Positions 1 to 11,415 of a stretch of 64,000 bases of DNA are shown here, piece after piece; the first letter of the stretch is position 1, and the number at the start of each line of letters is the position of its first letter. The notes beneath the pieces were generated by a model. The model was not told the origin of the DNA and ran no database searches. It worked only from the letters and a program-made list of their open reading frames with translations. The DNA is taken from the NCBI GenBank assembly GCA_946406115.1, contig OX291544.1, positions 7,750,001 to 7,814,000 on the forward strand. The letters run 5' to 3'. Position numbers and translations under genes: made by a program. This DNA is from Apoda limacodes (lineage: Eukaryota > Arthropoda > Insecta > Lepidoptera > Limacodidae).

Positions 1-40
1 GGCTTTCAATCGTTCGTAAACATTTGAACTTGAATGTCAC

Positions 41-259
41 CTATTTCTTCGCTGCTGTTCTCTTGGGTCGGCCAGTTTTAGCTTCTATAGAGGAATTTTC
101 AGTACCACTGTCAATAGAAGAAACTGCCACGGCATTTGCAGTCGTGTTTGGGGCAGCATTAAGCTCACTACGGCTAACAATCTTATGCCTTTTGCCATCA
201 ATGCCAATTGCAATTATCGATCCTCCTTGCGTCCAGCACTTGGAGATTCCAAATTTCAT
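41..259 (-). CDS. Unrecognised coding-like ORF (72 aa), possible last exon
   Basis: Open from ATG at 259 to TAG at 41, richer in GC than its surroundings and with varied codons. Encodes MKFGISKCWTQGGSIIAIGI, a Thr/Ser/Ala-rich middle, and a basic tail ending TGRPKRTAAKK that resembles an AT-hook. A possible acceptor (GAATAG) lies 21 nt upstream, so it could be the 3' exon of the gene at 0.8-7.8 kb or of another gene. No family recognised. Confidence 0.4.
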   Translation of the reverse strand: MKFGISKCWTQGGSIIAIGIDGKRHKIVSRSELNAAPNTTANAVAVSSIDSGTENSSIEAKTGRPKRTAAKK

Positions 260-299
260 TATAGTAGTGCAAAATAACTATTCAAATATTTAAACTTAC

Positions 300-816
300 A
301 CCTGTTACTTATGTTTTGTAATTGCAATTCAATGAGTGCACTGAATCAATGACATCACCATCAAACTAAAGATTAACACTCCATTTTGCTATTTTAGATT
401 TTACTATTTTTTTTTGTTTTTTAATAATCTAAATCTATATATATAATAATATCAAAAGCTTATTTTCATACATACTTTATATACGGTTAAAAAATCAAAA
501 ACTAACTTAGATACATACTTATATTACTTAAACACATGTAAACATCAATACTGCTATTAACAATAACATCAATGAACAACCTATTGAAGAAAAACCAAAA
601 GCAAAATAACTAAATAATAATAACATTATACTCTGGTAAATTTATAATTTTATCTACAAGAAGTGTCCACAAGACATAATGTCAATCAATTGTTGTCACT
701 GCTGAAGTTAGAAAAATCTTTATGGCGTTTTTCTCCATACTCTTCCACTAATTTAAATTGGCAAAGTGCTTCATTCATTTTTCATTTTCTTCTATCCTCT
801 AGCCTGACATTTGCAT
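300..816. other. No gene recognised
   Basis: AT-rich spacer, possibly the 3' UTR of the left-end - strand gene. Nothing else seen. Confidence 0.5.
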
Positions 817-1135
817 TTATTGTTTGTAATGGTTCTGTTGTTCTATTGCTTGGTGTTTGTAAAGGTTTGTTGTACTATTGCTTGGTGTTGTTGTTTCTAT
901 TGCAAGTAGTGAAATGTATGGTTTTCGTGACGGCAATTCATTCATAACATTTATATAGATCAATGCGCGAGGGTCATTGCCGGATTTGGTACTGTGGTGT
1001 TTTACTATTTTATATGTCCTTTTCATCCCGTTTGCCCATTTGCCTATTGCCCTGCTTACCCAATCCAATGTCAATTCTCTCTGTTTCTTTATGCATTCAT
1101 GTATCCATCTACTATACCTACGGAGTCTCAGCACT
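817..1135 (-). CDS. Putative terminal exon of unknown gene (105 aa open)
   Basis: Preceded by a strong acceptor at 1136 on the - strand and open to a TAA at 817. It encodes a basic segment including RRYSRWIHECIKKQRELTLD and later a Thr/Ser/Gln-rich tail. Not recognised. Only this frame is open across the exon. Confidence 0.45.
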
Positions 1136-4100
1136 CTGTAAAGATAAAAACGACATTTACTAGTAAATTATACCCATAAACAAATACAAAAAAACAATAA
1201 TACATACAAACTTCAAATTTGCAGTAAATATTGTGAACTCTAAAGTATTACAACAAATAATAAAAACCGGCCAAGTGTAAGACGGGCCCAAGTCATTACT
1301 ATTTTAAATTACCAGTACAGCACCATCTAGCTTACCATTAAGAGAAACAGTAAACACATTTGTTTGTTGGAAAAGATATTCAAAGTTAAGCAACGTCGGG
1401 CTTGGTCAGTACTTGGATGGGTGGCTTTTTAGCAGTAATGATATCTACAATTCGCAGATCTTTTAAAAAATAATATTATTATTATTATTATACTTTATTG
1501 CATCAACATAAAAAAAAATCACAATAATACATAACGTTCTTAAAATAACTTATGACTGGTTTTAAATATTATAAATGTGGCACAGTGGCGGCGTTAGTAT
1601 TTGCGCTTTAAGTTTAGATCTCCTAATTTTGATGTTTGCCAAGATTTTTGTGGGGAATAATACGCGTAGTGATAACAACAGAGAACCAATTCAAATAACA
1701 CATTTTTTTTAGATTTTTCATGATCTATACATATAATTAAATGGTAGGAAAGTCAAAACTGTACATTGAATATTTTTTAAAAGAATACTTGGGGTGTGAT
1801 CAAGAATCGATACCGAAGCCAAAAATATAGTTTTATAGAATTTTTTACTGTTTGTCTGTATGTATGTCCGGGATAAACTCAAAAAGTACAGCATGGATTT
1901 ACTTCAAATTTGGCACGAATATTATTAAGAAGTCGGGACAACATATAGGCTACATATTATCACGCTATCACCAACGAAGAACGAGCAGTGAACCTTTATT
2001 TCTTCAACGCATTCTGTAACAACGTGTAATCTAACGACGCATATTTTTCTTGCTTCTTAATTATTAAGTATTCTACTCACACATAGCCATTTATTTTATG
2101 TTAAAAAATCGAATAAAGTCATAACTTAGATGTGTTATAATTTTTCACCATATAAAAATGTTTCCTATTTGCTAACTAGGCGTTGGCGTTGGCGTTGAAT
2201 TAGATCGCGCTATGGTTTCGTTCACAAAAAGTGATGTTATAGTATAATTTTCACGCAGACGACGTCGCGGGCAGCAGCTAGTTCCTAATAAAACCCCAAA
2301 ATAGCTAGTTTATGCAACAAACCGGATCTCAACCAGTCCAGTAGTTTCTTCAAAGTCATGGTAAAAGACATACAAACATAAAATCTACTAATTATATAAA
2401 TTAAATTTATGTTTTTAACTAAAACAACTTACATCCCGAGCAAAAAGTATCGTCTGTTTCTTCCCTTCTTATTGACTGGAGCTGAAACAATGTGTTAAAA
2501 TTTAGAAACATTCAAAACACAGAAAACTAGACTTTTAATATTTATAATAAATAGAAAACTCGATTTTAAATAGTAATAAGGTCTTCTTCCGCTTTATAGC
2601 AAATCACTGAAGCTGAAACAATACACTAATTAGTAATCAGAATCGATATTGACCAAAGCCATCTCATTTGTGATAGCATATTCATTACACTCACACAATG
2701 TTAAATGTTATTAACTTACATGATGACAATGATTTGATGATGAAATCTAAATCTGCGAGAATAGTAATGATAAAAACATATCTACTCATTTCTTTGTACT
2801 AAATCTTATATAGCTAGAGGCAAAGTTTGCATTGCTGGAATTTGCGCTTTAGGTATATACCTACTAATTTAGATATTTGCTTAGTTTTTTGCATAGGTAT
2901 ATGCATAGTAATAATAACAATACATATAACTCATGCAAGATTTTTCATAATCCTTAATGAAAGCCTAAAATACCTCTGCCGTGCTACAAACTGCATTTTA
3001 ATCAGTCCAGTAGTTTCTTTAAAAATCGGCCAAGTGCGAGTCGGACTCGCGCACGAAGGGTTCCGTGCAAACTTATTATATGTTGTATATTATTGAAAAT
3101 ATTTTTATTACATTATGTAACTAAAAAATTACAGTTTTAGCAATTCTTTCTTTATCTGTGCTATAAGACGTTGCTTCGTACCAAATTTCAAGATTCATGA
3201 AATTTGGTTCATGAAAAGTACTCTGTAGGTTTCGATTCCCTTGAGAGTTTCGAAAATTTGCGGCATAAACGGCTGTATCTTTTGATTGCGTTTGCTCAGA
3301 AGTTTGATTTATTCACAGCTCCAAGGGACAGTAGACCTGAGTATTTGATATAAATTTTAGCTTGATACCTCCACGCGTTCCTGACAAAATATAAGGGTTC
3401 CAGTTTTTCCTTTCAAGGTGTACGGAACCCTAAAAAGGGTAATTACGCGAGTGCCCAGCTGGTTATTCAGAGGCCTTCCAAGAACTGGATAGATTGCGCT
3501 GGAAAAAAGTTAAATGTCAGTATTGAGATCATCTAAAACAGCAATGGTAGTTGATACTTGACACATTTTGAACATTTAAAGTAAACATTCAAAACATAAG
3601 AATCTACTTATTACTATAAACTAGATTTTGCCAGCGGCTCTGCCCGCCCTTAATTCGGTTATCGCCGTAGAACTCTTTAATTATACTAATGAAGTTTGCT
3701 ATAGCAAGCTACAGCTATAGTTCGTTTAAGCTCGGTTATAGTTATTCCTGGTGGAACTTTTGAATTTTTCGTAATAAAAAGTAACCATGTCCGATTCCAG
3801 GAGCTATCCTGCATACATGTGTGCCAAGTTTCATCCAGATCTGTCCAGTGGTTAAATCGTGATTAAGTAACAAACATCCAAACTTTCGCATCTTAATATT
3901 AAGTTAGATATGGGCATATTTATTACACTCACACGATATTAAATGTTATTAACATATATGATGACGATGATGCCAGTTGAGTTGCAGTCTGGGTTTGCTC
4001 TGCACTTCACCTGAAACAGTGAAATAAGGACTTAGAACAGCTTAGTTGCTATTTCTATATAAAAATGCTAAATCTGTGAAAATAGTAATGATCAAAACAA

Positions 4101-7100
4101 GGGGCCGACTCTCGACGACAAACCCAATTTCAATCATACGGCACTCTTGTCAATAATTTCAAATACTTACATTGCAATTACATTCAGTGGTGTGTAATCT
4201 TAATAATACTATTTGATTTTGTTGCATAAAAAGGTGTTTTATATGATTGATTTATTTTATGCTAAAATCAAAGTGAAATTGAGTGTCGGGAGTTACCCCA
4301 TATAATATCACATATACTTAGTTGGCAAACAAGCTCGTGGTCTCTAATTATTCTCCCTTGAAGAACCCAATACTGTAGTCCTTATAGAAAACCTTGGCAG
4401 AGAGCTCAATCCACAATATACTTACTTCATTTTAAATAACTTGCCTCTGTTCTGTATTTAATATAATACAACATATACTTAGTTGGCAAACAAGCTCGTG
4501 GTCTCTAATTACTTCTCCCTTGAAGAACCCAATACTGTAGTCCTTATAGAAAACCTTGGCAGGCACCTTAATCCACAATCTACTTACTTCATTTTAAATA
4601 ACTCGCCTCTGTTCTGTATTAAAGCTATAACAGTTAATCTGAGATTAGAGATTGAACAGTAAGATAAGCCCATTTGTGAATGCATTTTCATTAAATTTGA
4701 CATAATGTTAAATGTTATTAACTTACATAGTGATGATGATGCCAGTTGAGTTGCAGTCTCGAATTTGCTCTGCACTTCATCTGAAACAGTGATAAATTAA
4801 GGATTTAGAATAGCATATTGTGTAGCCTCTTCTTACACATCTTTGCCCCTGTTCTGCTTGAATTTAACCAGTTAACTGATGTCGATGTTTTCATCAATGA
4901 GTTCATTTGTGATGCATATATATGCCTATGCAAAATAAAATATTTGGACAACTTGCAAAATGTAGATGATCCTTGTTGTGCAGAGTTCTTGCATCTGCTC
5001 TGCACTTTGCTTGAAATGGTAAATTGTATCAGTAAGCGTCACAATGAGTTCCCTTAGTGGTATAGTATAAATAACTACAAAGTGGTTAAACATAATAACT
5101 AAAAAAGATCATATTGTACCATTTTTTTAAAATATATGATTCACCAAGGTATACTTTTATTGGTACTACTAGATTCAAATTATAAATTTTTTCTGGACTT
5201 TACACAAAAACCATCTGGTCCCAAACTAAGCAAAGCTTGTACTATGGATACCAGACAAAACAGAACATAAATTTTAACACATATGTATATTATAAACCTA
5301 CTTTTTTTGTAAATAAATATGTATTATACATAGGAAACAGTCTCAAGATAAACGCAAATTTTCATTACATAAATGTTTGTCATGTGCGGGATCAAGCCTG
5401 CACTTCTCGGTTCCGTAGGTAGCTACTACTAGCAACAGAGCCCTGGAGCCACCATGGTTATTGTCTGACCCAAGCTACTTTCCAAGTACACTTTTGCGAA
5501 ATAAAAGAATAGTGTACCCATTTTTACCTATAGAAAAAGCTATTATTGGCAGCTCTCAACTGGGATGACCAGTGTGTATAACAAGTATAACAAGATGGTA
5601 TTTCATATCCTTCTCCATCTCCAACTCATTTTCCAAGTTTAATGAGATAAGAAAATTAGGTACTTAAATTTTTTAACTAATATAATAAACTCTTACAAAA
5701 ATAAAAGACTTTTACTTAAAATATATTTCTAAAATATTTATAGTAATATACTTACAGCAAATATGTAATACATTTTTTACAGGTAACTGTCCAAAGGTTG
5801 CCCTTTGTTTAGCAATTGGTGAAGATCTTGGGTTGTACATCACAGGAATCAGTAGTTTTGCTATTGTGCTAACTAAGTTGTGAGTTTCCAGACCTCAGAG
5901 CCCCAAAAGTGACTGTAATTGACACAAAAATATGTATTTAATTACAACACAAAACCAGTTAATCACTTAAGCAGAATGTCTTGAAAAAAGAAGTAAGAAG
6001 GCCACAACTTGAACCTGCAGTAAATAAAACATTATTTACAATAGAGGTGCAAATGGAGAGCAGGTTTAATTCCTGACTTAAATATATGTTTATCCAAAAA
6101 TCATTCAATGCTTGTAAATTTAATGCCTAAATAGCATAATAAGAAAAAATTAAGTCATTATTTAGGTATTAATGTAAAAAAGTATAAGTTACAAATATAT
6201 ACAACAAGATGAGCCAGAAAGATATTGTATACTCAGTAAAGTTTATCTACATGTTACACCAATAACTATTAATAACCAAGAAACCTAAGGAATTTTTAGA
6301 GTTTTACTTATTCTCATTATTGCATCACAACTAGGAAAAGTTTTCAACAGCAATATCCCAGCAGAAATGTAAGAGAAAGACTAAAATTTCATGCAACATC
6401 TAGAATTAAAAAAGTTAAAGTTCCTTATTTACGGTTCTAGTATTTTTCAGTATTCACAGATTAAAGGTTGGACTTTTTGTATTTCCAACTAATTTTTTTT
6501 TTATTTGTAAATACAAAAGTAACAATAGTGGATTGATGACTGTTATATTTATTTACTAGTTGCCTGTCAAAACAATTAATTAATTAGTTGTTTGCAGAAT
6601 TGCTTTAATTTCGGTCTAAGCCTAATCATTTCACCAGTATCCGTGATGAAAGAGACATGTGGTGAAAAATTTAATATAAAATAAAAATTTAATATAATAT
6701 AAAAAAGGAAGATTTGGGCCATTTGTTTTACATAAAACAAAAAAGCGCACCACAACATATAAAAAAACAAATAAGAGTGAGAGAGGATTATACTAAGTGG
6801 TGATGAATATTAATGCATGCATAAGAGTTATATTTTAATATTAAACGTTTTGATTAATTTTGTTAATGAAGGGGGTATTAACCAAGGATAGAAGATACTG
6901 CATGTTGACAGGGCGAGGCATATTGTGGAGGATGTCATATAGTGATATAGGGTATTTGGGGCAGCTGAAAAATATGTGGTCTACAGTACCTTCATCAATG
7001 CCACACTCACAAATAGAGTGGTCGCTAACTCTAATTTTAGCTAAAAATACTGAATTACATGCATGTCCCAGTCTGAGACTGCATATGAACCAAGGTTTTG

Positions 7101-7776
7101 CAGGGATAACAGGTTGTATTTGGCCATAATAACGGCCCTTAATGGATGAAGACTGTTTACATACATGACTCCAATCTACTGACATTGGCCTTTTAGCTAA
7201 ACTGAGAAAGTCTGAAGAGAAAATTTATTAAAGTTTTGTACACCTGACTGAACTGCTTCTTTAGCCGAGTGGTCAGCTTTCTCATTGCCTTCTATTCTAC
7301 TGTGGCCTGGGACCTAGGCAAAGACAACCTCAATATTAACTTAATAGGTTACATGTGTCACTGAGGCCTTCAGTAAACTCCATCCCCAAACGATTGGCAC
7401 ACATAAGGTAGCAAACAAGCATACTGCCTGCCTGATGTTGAGCAGTTACAATTGCCTAAGGACACTTGAAACACTAAGAAGCAATTGTTGAGTAGGTAAT
7501 ATTACTTTGATTGATTTGTTTTCTTTTTACAGTCCCAGAACATATGCCTCATCATCCAATACAAATAATAATACTGTAGCTATATTTTCTGTTTACATAG
7601 CTTATTTATTTGCTAAACTTATTCCCCACAAATAAGGGTCAATAGTGTTCTTGATGCATCAGGTGTACGGAGGCCTTGATAACTTTATGAGAAGGAAAAA
7701 CTGACAACTTACATGATCATAGTGATGCACCTACCTTCTGCTGAAGATTCAACCGTAGTTTGACTTTCACATGCAG
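817..7776 (-). CDS. Putative multi-exon gene of unknown function with tandem cassette exons
   Basis: Five splice-flanked segments on the - strand join without a stop: 7735-7776 (ACESQTTVESSAE), 4727-4780 (EVQSKFETATQLASSSL), 2720-2752 (LDFIIKSLSS), 2433-2481 (SPVNKKGRNRRYFLLG) and 817-1135 (105-residue basic tail, stop TAA). The two middle cassettes both have phase 1-1, so either, both or neither could be included. The terminal exon is 106 open codons in AT-rich DNA and begins after a strong acceptor (TTTATCTTTACAG). It also contains a donor-like GGGTAAGC at 1059, so it may be internal. No family was recognised. No start codon exon was identified; sequence near 8.5 kb is a plausible promoter. 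The alternative is a decayed gene or chance splice-like sites in duplicated repeats. Confidence 0.38.
1376..1445 (+). mobile_element. 5S-rRNA-derived SINE head fragment
   Basis: GTCGGGCTTGGTCAGTACTT and GGATGGGTGGC match the internal promoter region of 5S rRNA, as in SINE3-type elements. Not a functional 5S gene. Confidence 0.55.
1470..1495 (-). repeat. TTA microsatellite, possible RTE 3' end
   Basis: TTATTATTATTATTA followed by ACTTTATTGCATC. It resembles the 3' end of the RTE element at 24788, but no coding sequence remains next to it. Confidence 0.4.
1845..2285 (-). repeat. Interspersed repeat of the ACTAGC-type superfamily
   Basis: The - strand begins TAGCTGCTGCCCGCGACGTC and ends near the ACAGACA motif at 1850. 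Non-coding. Confidence 0.55.
2433..2481 (-). CDS. Putative 49-nt exon of unknown gene
   Basis: Flanked by TTGTTTCAG and GTAAGTTG. In the frame that joins its neighbours it reads SPVNKKGRNRRYFLLG. It is too short to identify. Confidence 0.4.
2720..2752 (-). CDS. Putative 33-nt cassette exon
   Basis: Acceptor TTCTCGCAG and donor GTAAGTTAATAAC; the donor and downstream intron sequence are shared with the cassette at 4727-4780. Reads LDFIIKSLSS in phase 1-1. Confidence 0.35.
3016..3436 (+). repeat. Interspersed repeat (CGGCCAAGTGCGAGTCGG to CGGAACCCTAAAAA), full length
   Basis: Opens AAATCGGCCAAGTGCGAGTC and ends TGTACGGAACCCTAAAAA, a widespread non-coding lepidopteran family. Fragments occur near 1265, 15100, 43405-43450 (-), 48280-48310 and 59220. 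Confidence 0.8.
3622..3910 (+). repeat. ACTAGC-type interspersed repeat
   Basis: ACTAGATTTTGCCAGCGGCT through TTAATATTAAGTTAG. The same subfamily is at 44213-44518 on the other strand (shares GATAGTTCGTTTAAGC-like and GGAACTTTTGAATTTTTCG blocks). Confidence 0.7.
4311..4632 (-). repeat. 161-bp tandem duplication containing a LINE 3' fragment
   Basis: CATATACTTAGTTGGCAAAC begins at 4311 and again at 4472, and the two units agree nearly base for base. Each carries a decayed piece of the same LINE 3' end seen elsewhere in the window (AACCTTGGCAG, CAATACTGTAGTCC). Confidence 0.85.
4727..4780 (-). CDS. Putative 54-nt cassette exon
   Basis: Acceptor CACTGTTTCAG and donor GTAAGTTAATAAC flank 54 nt reading EVQSKFETATQLASSSL in phase 1-1. 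Diverged copies lie at about 3957-4009 (one-base deletion and a lost donor) and 4961-5011 (GCAAGT donor). Confidence 0.4.
5214..5480 (+). repeat. Interspersed SINE-like repeat (CTGGTCCCAAACTAAGC)
   Basis: CTGGTCCCAAACTAAGCAAA and ATGGATACCAGACAA open a family whose far end here has a tRNA-like segment on the - strand (about 5385-5440). A truncated copy is at 33253-33350. Confidence 0.65.
5480..6840. other. No gene recognised
   Basis: AT-rich sequence without convincing exons or repeats. It would be intronic if the - strand gene at 0.8-7.8 kb is real. Confidence 0.5.
6845..7325 (-). mobile_element. LINE 3' fragment: RNase H end and C-terminal domain
   Basis: The - strand near 7230-7325 reads VPGHSRIEGNEKADHSAKEA, the end of a LINE RNase H domain. 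It is followed, after frame breaks, by a 114-codon ORF with WFICSLRLGHACNSVFLAKI and a Cys/His motif CECGIDEGTVDHIFFSCP. This arrangement belongs to I/R1/LOA-type LINEs that encode RNase H. 5'-truncated and broken. Confidence 0.85.
7735..7776 (-). CDS. Putative upstream exon of unknown gene
   Basis: 42 nt between a weak acceptor (GCTGTTAG) and donor GTAGGTGC. Reads ACESQTTVESSAE in the frame that joins the cassettes. Weakest of the set. Confidence 0.28.
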
Positions 7777-7863
7777 CTAACAGCTCTTACCAATTTTACA
7801 ATTTCGTCCAGCTATTTTTTACTAGGCTATGTTCTAAAACGCAATGTGTAAGTTAAAAAGTAG

Positions 7864-8027
7864 TTTTGGAACGCCCGGCCCAGGGTAACTTCCTATCTGT
7901 CGAGTTGAATTATTTACACTAGGCTATATCCCAAAACCTGATGAGAGTAAATTTCAACCTTTCTATGGTAGTTTACGGAATTCAACTTCACAGTTAGAAA
8001 ATAACCAACCCCGGGCGTCCAAAAACC
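7864..8027. mobile_element. MITE family A, copy 1
   Basis: Inverted termini TTTTGGAACGCCCGG and its complement near 8010-8027 (CCGGGCGTCCAAAAACC), with inner GAGTTGAATTATTTACAC / GTTTACGGAATTCAACTT. The same family lies at 20859-20978. Confidence 0.78.
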
Positions 8028-8399
8028 TTTTTTTTAACTTCTTTGTTGCGATTTGGAACGGGTGGAAAATCAACTTTAGCGGGCGATCATCACTCGGCAG
8101 TGAGTTGGAATGTCGCCATAGTAATAATACTTAGGTGCTTATCACAAGAAAATACACAAAAAAATATTATTTACGTTGTTACCACGAAATGCACGCTCTT
8201 GTTTTCAACGTTATAGATATTGTATAAATGTATCCGTTTATTCATAATTATTTTTTCAAAGACCTTGCTTTTTATCTATTACTTTATCTTTTGCAAAACA
8301 ATCCGAAATCTGATAAACAATCAAGCAATTTATGTTTTTCACGACACACCACTTTAAACTGATAGCTGACAGCTGTCAATTGTAAAAAAAAAATTATTG

Positions 8400-8600
8400 A
8401 AAGCAAACAACGCAATAACCTGTTTTTTTTGCCACCGTGCAATAAGCTACGAAAACACTTATTGCTTTCATTGCGTTCATTTGCACGCAATACAATCGCA
8501 ATGGTCTCCGAAAACACGCCCCACACATTGTCACCTGCGTGTATTACTGCTAGGTTTAAATTTGAATAACAGATGAAACTTAATCATTTATAAATATATT
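8400..8600 (-). promoter_or_regulatory. Possible promoter/5' UTR of the left-end - strand gene
   Basis: A less AT-rich patch with a short open frame and a TGACAGCTGTCA palindrome nearby (8366-8379). Assigned because the putative exons lie downstream on the - strand. Weak support. Confidence 0.2.
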
Positions 8601-8985
8601 GAAAATTGTAAGGAAAAATTTCTTGAGAAGCATTTGACAAGTAAAAAAAGGCATGTTAAAATTAAAAGAAAATACTTAAACCAAGAAGTTCTTATGTCGT
8701 TGACAAAATTGCGCCCACGCATGAAACCTAGACAAAATTGACTTACTTAAACTTCAAACAAAATACTTCAAAAGAAGACACATTTTAAATATAAATAATC
8801 AATTACAATTATTAAAGTGACGGAAAGTCATGGGCAATTATGAAATAATTAGGTATTAAATTATACGGCAATACTGATTTAAATAATAATAAACAATACA
8901 TACAATTCATTCGAAATACTTAGAAATTATTCATTATATAGAACTTTAAATTACAAAATTCTTAACAATACTATAAAATATCAAT

Positions 8986-10130
8986 AAAACTACACATCAA
9001 TTGGCAAAAATATTACTTTAAAAAAGGCTCTAGAGTGCAGTTTTTTATCTGACGTAATGACTTCATCTATTCTAACTTTATAATCCTTGACTGAAAACAT
9101 TCTTACTACGCGACCTAACGGCCAAAACTGCGGACGAATCATATCATCCTTGAGCAATACTAATCCTCCTAACTTGATATTCGGTTGAGTAGTTTGCCAT
9201 TTGGTTCTTCTGTTCAAAGTAACTAAATAGTCCCTTGACCATGCCTGCCAAAAATGTTGTCGGAATTGTTCAACGGACCTCCAAAACTTTAAGCGGTTAT
9301 TTGGACCGTTTAATAAAGATTGCTGAGGAATCGAAACTAATGGACAACGTACCAAAAAATTACCGGGCGTCAAGATACTAAAATCTGACGAGTAATTTGA
9401 CATTGGGAAAATTGGACGAGAATTTAATATCGCTTCAACTTCAGTCGTAAGTGTGACTAACTGTTCAAATGTGAATAGTTTTGCACCTAAGTACATGAAA
9501 CTTGAAAGATTTTACAGGTACCTCCCACAATCCACCTTGGTGAGGGCTGTAAGCCGGAATATATTGAAATTGGATTCCCCTATTGGAAGCATAGTCAGTA
9601 ATTGTTTGTTGAAAAGTGTCACTATTGTGAAGGCTGTAGAGTTCTCTTAACAGTTTATCAGCACCTTAAAATGTTTGAGCATTGTCACAGTAAATTTCTG
9701 AAGGTATACCCCTCCGCGAAGTGAAACGTTTTAGTGCTGAAATAAAGGCGTCACTAGTCATGTCAGACATTACTTCTAAATGTATTGCTTTCGAGGCAAA
9801 ACAAACAAACACACAAATGTACGCTTTACTGACAATACTTCTTCTTATTGGTTGAATGTTTGATCTCAAACGGCCCACAATAGCCTATCCCTACCCTTTC
9901 AAAAACTCGCATTTGTATTAGGTACTCTTTCTTTAGGAAGTGAACCCATTATCTGCTTGGCAGATTCGGCCTTGAATCTCGTGCATGTAACACATTTGTA
10001 AATAACCGACTTTATTTCTCTGATCGAATTTAAAATGTAAAATCGTTGAGATAGGTTACTAAATACGATTTTAAGTCGACCATGCAATAAAAGCAAGGGT
10101 TCATTTAATATAATGAGCCGTGTGACGTAA
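8986..10130 (-). mobile_element. BEL/Pao LTR retrotransposon remnant: integrase region
   Basis: Three - strand ORFs in order: zinc-binding end (VIYKCVTCTRFKAESAKQIM, 9899-10096), integrase core (MGRLRSNIQPIRRSIVSKAY and KAIHLEVMSDMTSDAFISAL, 9666-9878), and the C-terminal DUF5641-like segment (RDYLVTLNRRTKWQ, ILNSRPIFP, 8990-9496). Frame breaks separate them. Everything upstream (gag, protease, RT) is missing and no LTR was recognised. Long inactive. Confidence 0.9.
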
Positions 10131-10189
10131 CAACCGTTAGGTAAAATAATTGGAAGTTTCTTTGTAAACGGGATATTAGCATTTTGTAA

Positions 10190-10500
10190 TCTCTCAACGA
10201 CTCTCTCTTTTCAACAGTGGACGATGGCGGCGTGGCTTCAACCCTGGCCTAATCTTTGTCAGTGAAAATAGCCCCTAGTGCTCAAAATCCACTTGTAAGC
10301 CTATCCCGAGAACACAACATAGGCCCATAATGTTCCAGGTACGGGCTGTAGTACAGCCCATCAAGTTCCCATTCCGACCACGTTTTAACTTCATGAAAGC
10401 CGATTAGGTCAAATTCTCTGCTAGCATAGATAAACAGCTGCTCACCTTAAAACCCGTGGCATCAAACTATGACAAATTTATCCAAGTCATTTTAATTTTT
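10190..10500 (-). mobile_element. Degraded LINE endonuclease fragment
   Basis: The - strand contains EQLFIYASREFDLIGFHEVK, which resembles the N-terminal endonuclease of LINEs (FDLIGFHEV). The rest is full of breaks. Confidence 0.45.
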
Positions 10501-10506
10501 TTAATT

Positions 10507-10660
10507 GTCGCCAATCCCAAACTCACAAGCCGAACCCTTAAATCTGAGGAGAGAGCTAGCTTCTAGTTGGCAATTCGTTAGTAATGCCCTCGCTGTTGCA
10601 ATTGTTCATATGCTAAGGTGAACGCTTAGCATCAGGTGAGTGGTTGATATGCTTTTTTTT
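10507..10660 (+). mobile_element. 3' fragment of the recurrent LINE family
   Basis: Shares CCCTTAAATCTGAGGAGAGA and the tail GTTCATATGCTAAGGTGAAC...CATCAGGTG with the copies at 11786 and 55632, but with a large internal deletion. Confidence 0.75.
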
Positions 10661-11264
10661 TAGTTTACTAGTTTCATTAATTTTAAATCTTCTTATTTAC
10701 ACATTTCATTTTGTCGTAAACGATGCATTTTAACAAAGTTTTGATTTGTCGCAAATTTTCTTAAGCTTTTAACAGTTTATGGCCGCCATCTTTACATTTT
10801 GATGTCGTTTTCTACAAATATATAAATATTTGGAATGTGCTTAATAATACCTTTTATTTGGTACAAAACTCGACAAAAATTACCGGCATGTGTGTTTTAT
10901 ACTGATATCTTATGTAGCCTATAACACTTCCAGAATTAAACGAATGTTACAACTGGGGCTTGCAATTCAAATATTCATTTTATTCGAATAATAGAGGTTA
11001 AATATCGGAAAATTCGAATATTTAATAAATTACGCATTGCGCTTTTCATTAATGTTCGCTACTCGTACATATCACGTGTTAAGAAAGATAAATTGATGTT
11101 TTGTGTGTGAGTAATCCAAAGCGTAAAGGATCTTAGGTAACCCGCAGATTAAATATACATAGCATAGTTAGCAAATTAAAAGCAAAGAGTGAAAGAGTGG
11201 GGGAACAACGGAAGAAAGAATGAGGGCTGTGCAAACAAGGTTCAGAAAGGAATACATATAGTAC

Positions 11265-11415
11265 TAGCTTTTGCCAGAGGCCCTGCTCGCTCTACAGAAT
11301 TTTTAGCGTGGGATTCCTCCTGCAGTTGATTATACTTAAGAAGTTTGTCATAGCATAAGTGGAATGTAATTATGGTTATTCCCGTGGATACTTTTGAATT
11401 TTCGGTAATAAAAAT
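11265..11415 (+). repeat. ACTAGC-type interspersed repeat, truncated
   Basis: Starts ACTAGCTTTTGCCAGAGGCC and shares GGTTATTCCCGTGGATACTT with the 3622 copy. The 3' part is missing. Confidence 0.65.

Larger units (their letters stand above)
2690..5060 (-). repeat. Tandem array of four diverged exon-cassette copies
   Basis: Copies centre near 2735, 3985, 4755 and 4990. They share the exon core (GAAGTGCAGAGCAAA and GACTGCAACTCAACTGGCAT in the best pair) and adjoining intron sequence (GTTAATAACATTTAACAT). Spacing is irregular because other repeats were inserted between units. Confidence 0.6.

Noticed and set aside
663..947. 94-codon + strand ORF
   Set aside because: Lies opposite the better-supported - strand exon at 817-1135 and has no splice context of its own.
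1376..1445. 5S rRNA gene
   Set aside because: Only the internal promoter-like part matches and it continues into a SINE; not a full 5S gene.
4589..4645. A second splice-flanked exon in the cassette unit (reading LTVIALIQNRGELFK)
   Set aside because: Splice-like sites are present, but joining it in the phase set by the cassette exon gives an immediate stop.
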